Shown: in pieces, positions 1-6,785 of the stretch
Layout of the letters: each line of letters starts with the position of its first letter
Position numbering within the stretch: the first letter of the stretch is position 1
DNA from: a virus
Length of the DNA stretch: 41,438 bases
Direction: 5' to 3' (one strand)
IMG/VR virus record: IMGVR_UViG_3300047551_002371
Coordinates: 1 to 41,438 of that record
Program-made: the position numbers and the translations under genes
Notes under the pieces: generated by a model
Seen by the model: the letters and a program-made list of their open reading frames with translations, nothing else
What the model was told of the DNA's origin: nothing
Databases searched by the model: none

Positions 1-149
1 AAGAAAACGAAGACTTTGAGATTGATGAAGAAGAAAATACAATGTCTATTCTAAATCGTTATATTGACGAAGCAGAATTTGAATTTGATAAAAACATTAT
101 CAAAGGTATTTTTCAAGATCTTTATCGACAAGCTTGCGAGGTAGAATAA
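1..149 (+). CDS. 47: gp47 recombination endonuclease subunit, C-terminal end (partial)
   Basis: The open frame (codons from base 3) enters from outside the window and ends at TAA 147-149. About 48 residues remain: an acidic stretch followed by a helical tail ending in QACEVE. Only the C-terminus is visible, so no catalytic motif can be checked. The call rests mainly on position: in T4-like phages gene 47, the SbcD/Mre11-like nuclease partner of gp46, lies just upstream of gene 46, here separated by one small gene. gp46/47 resects DNA ends for recombination-dependent replication. The next start codon follows the stop after one base. Confidence 0.6.
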   Translation, partial: ENEDFEIDEEENTMSILNRYIDEAEFEFDKNIIKGIFQDLYRQACEVE

Positions 150-150
150 A

Positions 151-426
151 ATGTTTCTCCTTACCCTCAAAGATAGAAAAGACGATGGTGCTTATGCCGT
201 CCAAGATCAATATGGTCATAAAGTTTTATTTCTTTTTGAGGATGAGGATGATGCTACCCGTTATGCTTTGATGCTAGAAGACCAAGAAGACCAAGAAATG
301 GATGTTGTTGAAGTTGACGACGACCTTGCCATAAAGACCTGCAAACTTTATAATTACAAGTATGCGGTCATAACTCCTGACGATATCGTAATTCCTCCTA
401 AAAATGTTGCTATTTCACAAGATTAG
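151..426 (+). CDS. DUF3110-like small acidic protein
   Basis: This 91-residue acidic protein sits between gp47 and gp46. Its centre (GHKVLFLFEDEDDATRYALM) resembles the cyanobacterial DUF3110 family, in which a hydrophobic strand is followed by a D/E-rich ATRYA-type helix. Function is unknown; homologues are frequent in cyanobacteria and cyanophages. It begins one base after the gp47 stop and overlaps gp46 by 23 bases, so it is probably translated with the gp46/47 pair. I recognise the family by eye from its motif only. Confidence 0.7.
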   Translation: MFLLTLKDRKDDGAYAVQDQYGHKVLFLFEDEDDATRYALMLEDQEDQEMDVVEVDDDLAIKTCKLYNYKYAVITPDDIVIPPKNVAISQD

Positions 427-2119
427 ATATAAAAACTTTCTCTCATCTGGGAATCAGTTTACAGAGATTGACTTTGAAAAACATAATACAAATCTGATTA
501 TAGGGACGAATGGTGCAGGCAAAAGCACTTTACTTGATGCTTTAACCTTTGCTCTATTCAACAAGCCATTCCGGAAAATTAATAAACCGCAACTCGTCAA
601 CACAACCAACGAAAGGGATTGTTTGGTTGAGATTGAGTTTTCTGTAAATAATCGTGATTACCTTGTCCGTCGTGGTATCAAACCTAATGTCTTTGATATT
701 GAGGTGAATGGAGAAGCACTTCATAAGGAAGCAGATGATCGTGCGAATCAGAGAATCCTTGAAGAGAATATTCTTAGGGTAAATTATAAATCATTCACAC
801 AAGTTGTTATTCTTGGTAGTAGCACTTTTGTGCCTTTTATGCAACTTCCTACGGCACATCGTCGTGAAGTGATTGAAGATCTTTTGGATATTCGTATTTT
901 CTCTGCGATGAATAATCTCATCAAAGATAAGATTCGCACTCAGAAAGATCAGGTCAAATCTCTTGAGTTGCGTAAAGAGAATCTCAAGGAAAAGATGAAG
1001 ATGCAGCAAAACTTCATTGATGAGTTGGAGAATCGTGGTAATGCCAATATTAATGCCAACAAGGAAAAGATTGCCAAGTTGGATGGAGAAGTTGGTATTT
1101 ACCTAACCGAGAATGCCAAGATTGAGGAAGATGTTTTCAAGTTTACAAAGGAGCAAGAGGAAGTTGTAGGTGCTGGAGATAAGTTAGTAAAACTAAACAA
1201 TCTTAAAGGTAAAATTTCTCAGAAAGTATCTGCTATTACCAAAGAGCACAAGTTTTTCACTGAAAATACGGTATGCCCTACTTGTACTCAGACGATTGAA
1301 GAAGAGTTTCGGTTAAATAGAATTGAAGATGCTCAAAATAAAGCAAAGGAACTCAAGAAAGGTTATGATGACCTGGAAGAGACCATAAAGATAGAACAGG
1401 AACGAGAGCGTCAATTCATTGCTCTATCTAAGGAGATTACAAAACTCAATCATGAGATTTCTCAAAACAATACTAGGATTTCCCTCAACCAGAGACAAAT
1501 CCGAGATCTTGAAACTGAAATTCAAACAATTACCGAACAACTTGAAAACCGAAATACTGAGCATGAGAAACTAGAAGAATTCAAAGAAAATCTCCAAAAA
1601 ACATTCGAAGACCTCTCAAAGAAAAAAGAAGAAATCGTTTACTACGATTTTGCCTATTCCTTACTCAAGGATGATGGTGTAAAAACGAAGATTATCAAGA
1701 AGTATCTTCCTTTCATAAATCAGCAGGTGAATCGTTATCTTCAAATGATGGACTTTTATATTAATTTCCATCTGGATGAAGAATTCAGTGAAACTATAAA
1801 GTCTCCTATTCACGAAGACTTTTCTTATAGTTCTTTCAGTGAAGGTGAGAAAATGAGAATTGATCTTTCTCTTCTCTTCACCTGGAGAGAAGTTGCTAGA
1901 CTTAAGAATTCTGTGAATACTAATCTGCTGATTATGGATGAGGTATTTGATTCTTCTCTTGATGGTTTCGGCACCGATGAATTCCTAAAGATTATTCGTT
2001 ATGTGATTAAGGATGCTAATATCTTCGTGATTTCTCATAAAGCAGACCTACATGACAAATTTGAAAGTGTCCTCCGTTTTGAGAAGGTCAAGGGTTTCTC
2101 CCGTATGATATCCCCATAA
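404..2119 (+). CDS. 46: gp46 recombination endonuclease subunit (SbcC/Rad50-like ATPase)
   Basis: This is the SMC-type ATPase of the phage Mre11/Rad50 complex. With gp47 it processes double-strand ends so that UvsX can load, and it takes part in host DNA degradation. Walker A GTNGAGKST is at about residues 34-42, a zinc-hook CPTC at 291-294 lies in the middle of long K/E-rich coiled coils, the ABC signature SEGE is at about 479-482, and Walker B LLIMDE ends at D512-E513. The 571-residue length is normal for T4-like gp46. The start is the ATG inside the end of the DUF3110 gene; it gives the usual N-terminus MLLFHKIRYKNF. Confidence 0.96.
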   Translation: MLLFHKIRYKNFLSSGNQFTEIDFEKHNTNLIIGTNGAGKSTLLDALTFALFNKPFRKINKPQLVNTTNERDCLVEIEFSVNNRDYLVRRGIKPNVFDIEVNGEALHKEADDRANQRILEENILRVNYKSFTQVVILGSSTFVPFMQLPTAHRREVIEDLLDIRIFSAMNNLIKDKIRTQKDQVKSLELRKENLKEKMKMQQNFIDELENRGNANINANKEKIAKLDGEVGIYLTENAKIEEDVFKFTKEQEEVVGAGDKLVKLNNLKGKISQKVSAITKEHKFFTENTVCPTCTQTIEEEFRLNRIEDAQNKAKELKKGYDDLEETIKIEQERERQFIALSKEITKLNHEISQNNTRISLNQRQIRDLETEIQTITEQLENRNTEHEKLEEFKENLQKTFEDLSKKKEEIVYYDFAYSLLKDDGVKTKIIKKYLPFINQQVNRYLQMMDFYINFHLDEEFSETIKSPIHEDFSYSSFSEGEKMRIDLSLLFTWREVARLKNSVNTNLLIMDEVFDSSLDGFGTDEFLKIIRYVIKDANIFVISHKADLHDKFESVLRFEKVKGFSRMISP

Positions 2120-2130
2120 GCACAAGACCG

Positions 2131-2271
2131 ATGAAAGTCCCAAACTGGCAGCACCATTCCAAGAAGGAGCAGAAACGGAAACTGAAACCGCAAGCACTCC
2201 GACAAGCAAAGGCACGACTTAAAGCCTTCAAGAAAAAGCACTCCTCCAAAAAGGAGTGTTTTTTTTTATAA
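2131..2271 (+). CDS. small very basic protein (46 aa)
   Basis: A short frame starts at ATG 2131, 11 bases after the gp46 stop. It encodes a highly basic peptide (MKVPNWQHHSKKEQKRKL at the N-terminus, then repeated K/R/A). Its last codons run through the terminator stem, and its stop TAA lies inside the late promoter TATAAATA. The strong K/R bias and position suggest a real small gene, possibly nucleic-acid binding. I do not know its function. The tight overlap with the terminator could also mean that the frame is fortuitous. Confidence 0.5.
   Translation: MKVPNWQHHSKKEQKRKLKPQALRQAKARLKAFKKKHSSKKECFFL
2239..2267 (+). terminator. Rho-independent terminator after gp46
   Basis: A perfect 7-bp stem CACTCCT/AGGAGTG (2239-2245 and 2252-2258) with loop CCAAAA is followed by nine T. 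It ends the gp47-gp46 transcript. Confidence 0.9.
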
Positions 2272-2274
2272 ATA
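2267..2274 (+). promoter_or_regulatory. late promoter TATAAATA
   Basis: This is an exact T4 late promoter element. Its first T is the last T of the terminator U-tract. It lies 20 bases upstream of the virion-type gene at 2295. The following bases (CCTAAAAAGTA) recur at the promoter at 6758. Confidence 0.85.
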
Positions 2275-2294
2275 CCTAAAAAGTATTTGTAACA

Positions 2295-2816
2295 ATGGAC
2301 GCACAAGAATTTCGTAGTCTTCAAGAAGCATATATGGAAGTTGTTGAAAATCAGCAACTTGATGAAGCATCAAGCAGAGATGAATTTACGAGAGCAGCTA
2401 TTGCCCGCAATTCTGGTAGAAAGGGTGGAATTACATTTGAACCAGGACCAAATTGGGACCCCTCTGCTAATCGTGGAAAAGGTGCTCACTTATCACCTAA
2501 ACAAAAAGAGAAGCAGCGTCGTAAAGCACTTCGTCAAGAAGAAGTTGATTTCTTTGATGTAATCCTAGAGCACCTGGTCGCAGAAGGTTTTGCTGATACA
2601 AATGAAGCAGCACTTGCGATTATGGCAAATATGAGTGAAGAGTGGAAGCAAAGTATTGTTGAGGGTGATGCTCTAAGAAATACTGTAAAAACCCTTGAAG
2701 GTAAAAGGGATGCTATGAATCGGGAAAAACCAGGTAGTGCGAATACTGCTGCCCCTGGCAAACAAAGTGTGGGTGCTGCTACATATAAGGCATATCAAAG
2801 ACTCAGAGGAGTTTGA
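2295..2816 (+). CDS. probable virion protein with recurrent cyanophage modules
   Basis: This 173-residue protein is expressed from its own late promoter. The N-terminus (MDAQEFRSLQEAYMEVVE) resembles leader segments of several predicted cyanophage virion proteins. Residues about 84-122 form a helical module ending in NMSEEWKQSIVE that recurs almost unchanged near the C-terminus of the protein at 34463, with 38 of 39 bases identical at 2625-2663 and 35786-35824. The rest is basic and low in complexity. Late control and shared modules suggest a structural or prohead-core protein. No enzymatic motif is visible, and the exact role is unknown. Confidence 0.7.
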   Translation: MDAQEFRSLQEAYMEVVENQQLDEASSRDEFTRAAIARNSGRKGGITFEPGPNWDPSANRGKGAHLSPKQKEKQRRKALRQEEVDFFDVILEHLVAEGFADTNEAALAIMANMSEEWKQSIVEGDALRNTVKTLEGKRDAMNREKPGSANTAAPGKQSVGAATYKAYQRLRGV

Positions 2817-2840
2817 GACCACTTTCTAAACTGACACACC

Positions 2841-2866
2841 AGAGGGTCTTAGCACCCTCTTTTTTT
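2841..2866 (+). terminator. Rho-independent terminator
   Basis: A 7-bp stem AGAGGGT/ACCCTCT (2841-2847 and 2854-2860) with loop CTTAGC is followed by a run of seven T. Confidence 0.88.
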
Positions 2867-2877
2867 GTATAAACTTG

Positions 2878-2885
2878 TATAAATA
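2878..2885 (+). promoter_or_regulatory. late promoter TATAAATA
   Basis: An exact late element lies 29 bases upstream of the GIY-YIG gene at 2915 and 11 bases after the preceding T-run. Confidence 0.8.
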
Positions 2886-2914
2886 ATAGTGCGGAGTAAA
2901 AAGAATGTGTCCCA

Positions 2915-3655
2915 ATGAAAAATACTTATTATACCTATGCCTGGTTGAGAGAAGATATGACCCCTTATTACATTGGTAAAGGTATTCGTGGTAGAGCATA
3001 TCAACCTCATAGAAGAGGTGATACTTATATGTCCCCTCCACCAAAAGATAGAGTGATTTTTTTAAAGAAAAATCTAACGGAGTTTGATGCTTATAAACAC
3101 GAAAATTATATCATTACTATTTTGGGATTGAAAAGTGAGGGTGGTATATTAATTAATATGTCTTATGGTGGGGAAGGAAGTTCTGGTAGAATTTTGAGTG
3201 AAGAAACAAAGGAAAAAATAAGACAAAAAAATAAAAATAAAAAACTAACAAAAGAACAAAAGGAATTAATTTCTAAACAAGTGTCTCAAAGAAGGTGGTG
3301 GAATAATGGTGAGGTGGATAAACATACTATTGAATGTCCCGGTGACGAATGGGTGTTGGGAAGATTATATTCAAGAAAATTGACTGATGAGGAAATAGAA
3401 AATCTTAGAAAAATAAACACAGGTAAGTATGTGAGTGAAGAAACTCGTCAAAAACAAAGTGAGTTGCGGAGAGGTAAAAAACTTACCGATGAGCATAAGA
3501 AAAAAATTGGAGAAACATCTAAAAAATTAGGTCTTAAACCTCCGTCAAGTAAAGGAAAAAAATGGTGGAATAATGGTATTATAGAAAAGTTATGCTTTGA
3601 ATGTCCAGGTGAAGAATGGGTAAAGGGTAGGTGTCCAGTTGTAAAAGTGTCCTAA
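2915..3655 (+). CDS. GIY-YIG homing endonuclease with NUMOD3-like repeats
   Basis: This is a free-standing homing endonuclease of the seg type. The GIY-YIG core is near the N-terminus (YYTYAWLRED then PYYIGKG, with the following RGR arginine). Repeated NUMOD3-like segments (LSEETKEKIR, VSEETRQKQ, LTDEHKKKIG) and two copies of a WWNNG...ECPG(D/E)EWV(L/K)GR unit (about residues 128-150 and 208-238) form the presumed DNA-binding part. Its N-terminus resembles that of the endonuclease at 33809. It has its own late promoter and is AT-richer than its neighbours, which suggests horizontal spread. The target site is not evident; it lies between a virion gene and the VWA gene. Confidence 0.9.
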   Translation: MKNTYYTYAWLREDMTPYYIGKGIRGRAYQPHRRGDTYMSPPPKDRVIFLKKNLTEFDAYKHENYIITILGLKSEGGILINMSYGGEGSSGRILSEETKEKIRQKNKNKKLTKEQKELISKQVSQRRWWNNGEVDKHTIECPGDEWVLGRLYSRKLTDEEIENLRKINTGKYVSEETRQKQSELRRGKKLTDEHKKKIGETSKKLGLKPPSSKGKKWWNNGIIEKLCFECPGEEWVKGRCPVVKVS

Positions 3656-3662
3656 CGATGCC

Positions 3663-3689
3663 TTGATGGTCTTCGTGGGAGTCTATAAT
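3663..3689 (+). promoter_or_regulatory. possible early promoter upstream of the VWA gene
   Basis: A perfect -10 TATAAT (3684-3689) lies 23 bases before the ATG at 3713. The best -35 is TTGATG (3663-3668) with a short 15-base spacer, so the promoter is only tentative. Confidence 0.4.
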
Positions 3690-3712
3690 ACTCACATATC
3701 GCAAAACTCCTA

Positions 3713-5860
3713 ATGTCTGTTAATTTTGAAATTAAAGGAATGCTTGCTCGTCTTCTTGCCACAGAAGATTTGATTGTTGAGCATAAAAAAGTGGAGACTG
3801 CTTGTTTTAATGTTCATACACGAGTTCTTACTTTACCGATGTGGGAGCGTGCTTCTAATAATGTTTATGACCTTTTGCTAAGTCATGAGGCGGCCCACGC
3901 AATTTATACAGATAATATTGACTGGACAAAAGACTACAAGATTCCTCCGCAGTTTGTGAATGTGGTGGAGGATGCTCGTATTGAGAAACTGATGAAGCGT
4001 CGTTATGCTGGTCTGGCAAAGACTTTCTTTAATGGATATAAAGAACTTGCCGATGAGGATTTCTTCCAAATTAAAGATGACAATCTGGAAACTTATAACC
4101 TTGCTGACCGTGCAAATCTGTGGTTCAAGGTCGGTAACTATGTGAATGTGCCGATTGAAAGTGGTGAAGAGTCTGAAATTATCGGTATGATTGCCGATAC
4201 TGAGACCTTTGCTGATGTGCTTGTGGCAGCAGAGGCACTCTATAAGTATTGCAAACACAAGCAACAGGAAGAAACTAAGACTCAGATTGACAATCTGGAG
4301 TCTCAGGATTCTGGTGCGAGTCAACAACCTGCTTCTGATTTTTCCGATCAGCAGGAAGGTGAGAATGACAAACCTGAATCTGGTGGTGAATCACAACTTC
4401 CCTCAACCAGTGAAACAGAGCAGGAAAAGAAACCTACTTCTCAGGGTGGTGAAACTAATGAGGATCCAGAAGTCAAGACGATGGAATCTCTGGAAGAGGC
4501 ACTGAAAGACCTCATCAACAACGATGGGTATGAGAATGTCTATCTGGAGTTGCCTAAACTTGACCTGGATAAAGTGATTGTGCCTAACTCTGAAATTCAC
4601 GATAGGTGTAAAGAATCTTGGGATAGTTTTATTCAAGATCGTGATTGGAAGTATGAGGATGTGTTTGGTGGAGTTGATAGTGACTATGTTGCTTTCAAAA
4701 GGTCGGCACAGAAAGAAGTCAACTATCTGGTGAAAGAGTTTGAGTGTCGCAAGGCAGCAGATTCCTATGCCCGTGCCACTACTGCTCGCACTGGTGTATT
4801 GGATTGTGCTAAACTTCATACCTACAAATACAACGAAGACCTCTTCAAGAAAGTCACCACTCTTGTCGATGGTAAGAATCACGGACTCGTTTTTGTGCTG
4901 GATTGGTCTGGATCAATGTCTAATGTGATGCTGGATACTATCAAACAACTCTTCAATCTGGTTTGGTTTTGTAAGAAAGTTGCGATTCCATTTGAGGTTT
5001 ATGCCTTCACCACTGATTATCCTCTTGTCAAGTATGATGAGAATGGTAAGGCAGATTTGCGTCAACTTTCCTATCAGAAAAAGGATGGACTCGTCCAAGT
5101 TGGTGAATGGTTTTCAATGATGAATCTTCTTACCAGTAAAGTGAATGGTAAGACTCTGGATGAGCAGATGAAGAATATCTATCGTCTTGCTGCTTCTTTC
5201 CGTTACTATTCGCACGTTTGCTATTCATATCCTGTGGGTATGAGTCTCTCTGGCACTCCCCTGAATGAGGCACTGATTTCTCTTCATCAGATTCTTCCTA
5301 AGTTTCAGAAGGAAAACAAACTTCAGAAAGTCCAGTGTGTGATTCTAACTGATGGTGAAGGTGCTCTTCTTAAGTATCATCGTGAAGTCCATCGTCGGTG
5401 GGAAGAAGATCCTTATATGGGCACATCACACATTGGTCCTAATGCTTTCCTTCGTGATCGTAAGACTGGAATGACCTATTCTTGTGATTGTGAGTATCAC
5501 GAATTCACCGATGTGCTTCTCCGCAATCTCCGTGACAGGTTTACTGATATTAACTTTATTGGTATTCGTGTGCTTGAATCTCGTGATGCTGGGCACTTTA
5601 TTCGTCGGTATTGTGGGTATTATGGAGACACCTATGAAAAGACAATGAATGCCTGGAAAAAAGAAAAGGCATTCACTATCAAGTCTTCTGGTTATCATTC
5701 TTACTTTGGTCTTTCTGCCGCAACTCTTGCTCAGGAATCTGAATTTGAGGTTGCCGAAGATGCTACCAAGTCTCAAATCAAATCTGCTTTTGTGAAGAGT
5801 TTGAAGTCTAAGAAGATGAATAAGAAGATTCTTGGAGATTTTATTTCGTTAGTGGCATAA
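3713..5860 (+). CDS. VWA-domain protein with HExxH motif (CobT-like)
   Basis: This 715-residue protein is of the kind annotated as CobT or peptidase in cyanophages. The N-terminal part holds a zincin-type HEAAH at residues 58-62, followed by VVEDARIE, which may supply a third ligand. A low-complexity acidic S/Q/E linker spans about 195-265. A von Willebrand A domain follows with an intact MIDAS start D397-W-S-G-S401. VWA proteins often work with MoxR/CobS-type AAA ATPases, and one lies at 8345. A cobaltochelatase role is unproven; remodelling or proteolysis of a protein target is equally plausible. No cobalamin gene is nearby. Confidence 0.85.
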   Translation: MSVNFEIKGMLARLLATEDLIVEHKKVETACFNVHTRVLTLPMWERASNNVYDLLLSHEAAHAIYTDNIDWTKDYKIPPQFVNVVEDARIEKLMKRRYAGLAKTFFNGYKELADEDFFQIKDDNLETYNLADRANLWFKVGNYVNVPIESGEESEIIGMIADTETFADVLVAAEALYKYCKHKQQEETKTQIDNLESQDSGASQQPASDFSDQQEGENDKPESGGESQLPSTSETEQEKKPTSQGGETNEDPEVKTMESLEEALKDLINNDGYENVYLELPKLDLDKVIVPNSEIHDRCKESWDSFIQDRDWKYEDVFGGVDSDYVAFKRSAQKEVNYLVKEFECRKAADSYARATTARTGVLDCAKLHTYKYNEDLFKKVTTLVDGKNHGLVFVLDWSGSMSNVMLDTIKQLFNLVWFCKKVAIPFEVYAFTTDYPLVKYDENGKADLRQLSYQKKDGLVQVGEWFSMMNLLTSKVNGKTLDEQMKNIYRLAASFRYYSHVCYSYPVGMSLSGTPLNEALISLHQILPKFQKENKLQKVQCVILTDGEGALLKYHREVHRRWEEDPYMGTSHIGPNAFLRDRKTGMTYSCDCEYHEFTDVLLRNLRDRFTDINFIGIRVLESRDAGHFIRRYCGYYGDTYEKTMNAWKKEKAFTIKSSGYHSYFGLSAATLAQESEFEVAEDATKSQIKSAFVKSLKSKKMNKKILGDFISLVA

Positions 5861-5895
5861 ATAAAAATACCTAATTTGGTGGTTCTTTTTAGGTT

Positions 5896-5923
5896 GGGAA
5901 AAGTACCTTCGGGTGCTTTTCCT
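5896..5923 (+). terminator. UUCG-capped hairpin, probable terminator
   Basis: Stem 5896-5907 pairs with 5912-5923 (12 pairs, including two G-U) and is closed by a C(UUCG)G tetraloop. The 3' side contains TTTT but no long T-run follows, so termination may be partial. Confidence 0.65.
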
Positions 5924-5924
5924 G

Positions 5925-5932
5925 TATAAATA
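5925..5932 (+). promoter_or_regulatory. late promoter TATAAATA
   Basis: An exact late element lies inside the 14-bp inverted repeat, 26 bases upstream of the HNH endonuclease start. Transcription is expected to begin at about the right repeat arm. Confidence 0.85.
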
Positions 5933-5958
5933 CTAATAACCACCAAATTAGAATAGAA

Positions 5959-6759
5959 ATGAATTATCTAAAACATTATTGTAATCTCATCAGGAAAGCA
6001 GAGAAGAGAACTCCTCCTGAAGGTTATATAGAAAAACATCATACATTTCCAAAAAGTATCTTTGGAAAAAATAATAGAGTTGTTGTGCTTACAGCAAGAG
6101 AGCATTATATTGCTCACTTATTGTTAGTAAAAATTTATATAAAAAGATATGGATTGAAAGATAATCGAACTATTGGAATGATGTATGCTTATAATATGAT
6201 GTCTAATAGGGGAGTTTATAATCATAGTATTTTATATGAAACTTTTAGAAAAAAATTTGTAAAAAGTATTAGGGGTGAAAGTCATCCTATGTATGGAAGA
6301 AATCATACTGAAGATACTAAAATAAAAATGCGTAAATCCAAAAATATGCCTCCTAGGACTAAAGAGCATAATGAAAAATTGAGACGAGCAAATATTGGAA
6401 AAATTATATCTAATGAAACTAGAGAAAAATTGAGAAAATCACTTTTAGGAAAAAATACTGGACCCAAAAGTCAAGAAACTAAAAATAAAATAAGTCAATC
6501 TAAAATTGGTTCTATCCCTCCAAATAAAGGAAAACCGCATAGTGAAGAAACAAAAATAAAAATAAGAGATAAAAAATGTAAGTATGAATATATTATTATC
6601 TCTCCATGTGGTATAGAATATAAAACAAATAATCTAAAAATGTTTTGTAGAGAATATACTAAAGAATATTTGTCTTATCCAAATATGTGTAAATTATCTA
6701 ATGATAATTTTTATAATTACAAGATGTGGAAAGTAAACAGAGTGGAGCTGGTTGCCTGA
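5959..6759 (+). CDS. HNH-type homing endonuclease (MobE-like) with NUMOD3 repeats
   Basis: This 266-residue free-standing homing endonuclease has an N-terminal HNH-like core, IEKHHTFPKSIFGKNN followed by LTAREHYIAHLLL, similar to MobE-type enzymes of T4-like phages. Four NUMOD3-like repeats follow (about residues 105-200: HTEDTKIKMR, NETREKLRKS, QETKNKISQS, SEETKIKIRD). A C-terminal helix-turn-helix-like part around FCREYT resembles the tails of the endonucleases at 21084 and 37504. The gene is very AT-rich. Expression is probably restricted to late infection by the inverted repeat upstream. The start is the first ATG after the right repeat arm. Confidence 0.9.
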   Translation: MNYLKHYCNLIRKAEKRTPPEGYIEKHHTFPKSIFGKNNRVVVLTAREHYIAHLLLVKIYIKRYGLKDNRTIGMMYAYNMMSNRGVYNHSILYETFRKKFVKSIRGESHPMYGRNHTEDTKIKMRKSKNMPPRTKEHNEKLRRANIGKIISNETREKLRKSLLGKNTGPKSQETKNKISQSKIGSIPPNKGKPHSEETKIKIRDKKCKYEYIIISPCGIEYKTNNLKMFCREYTKEYLSYPNMCKLSNDNFYNYKMWKVNRVELVA

Positions 6760-6765
6760 TAAATA
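6758..6765 (+). promoter_or_regulatory. late promoter variant GATAAATA
   Basis: The element overlaps the TGA stop of the endonuclease and lies 20 bases upstream of the start at 6786. The 18 bases 6759-6776 are identical to 2268-2285. Confidence 0.75.
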
Positions 6766-6785
6766 CCTAAAAAGTAATTATACAG

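Larger units (their letters stand above)
5871..5951 (+). promoter_or_regulatory. 14-bp inverted repeat enclosing a hairpin and a late promoter
   Basis: CTAATTTGGTGGTT (5871-5884) and its exact reverse complement AACCACCAAATTAG (5938-5951) enclose the hairpin at 5896 and the late promoter at 5925. The right arm ends 7 bases before the ATG of the endonuclease at 5959. A read-through transcript can fold both arms and hide the start region. A transcript from the late promoter would lack the left arm. This layout matches the switch known for I-TevI of T4. Confidence 0.75.

Noticed and set aside
3190-3560. CRISPR-like short repeats in the endonuclease gene
   Set aside because: The repeats are diverged NUMOD3-type and WWNNG protein modules in a coding frame, with irregular spacing and no constant repeat sequence.
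3878-5776. Several long open frames on the minus strand opposite the VWA gene
   Set aside because: They are shadows of a strongly coding plus-strand gene; their products are rich in F/L/I/H/S without domain features, and they have no promoters or ribosome sites.
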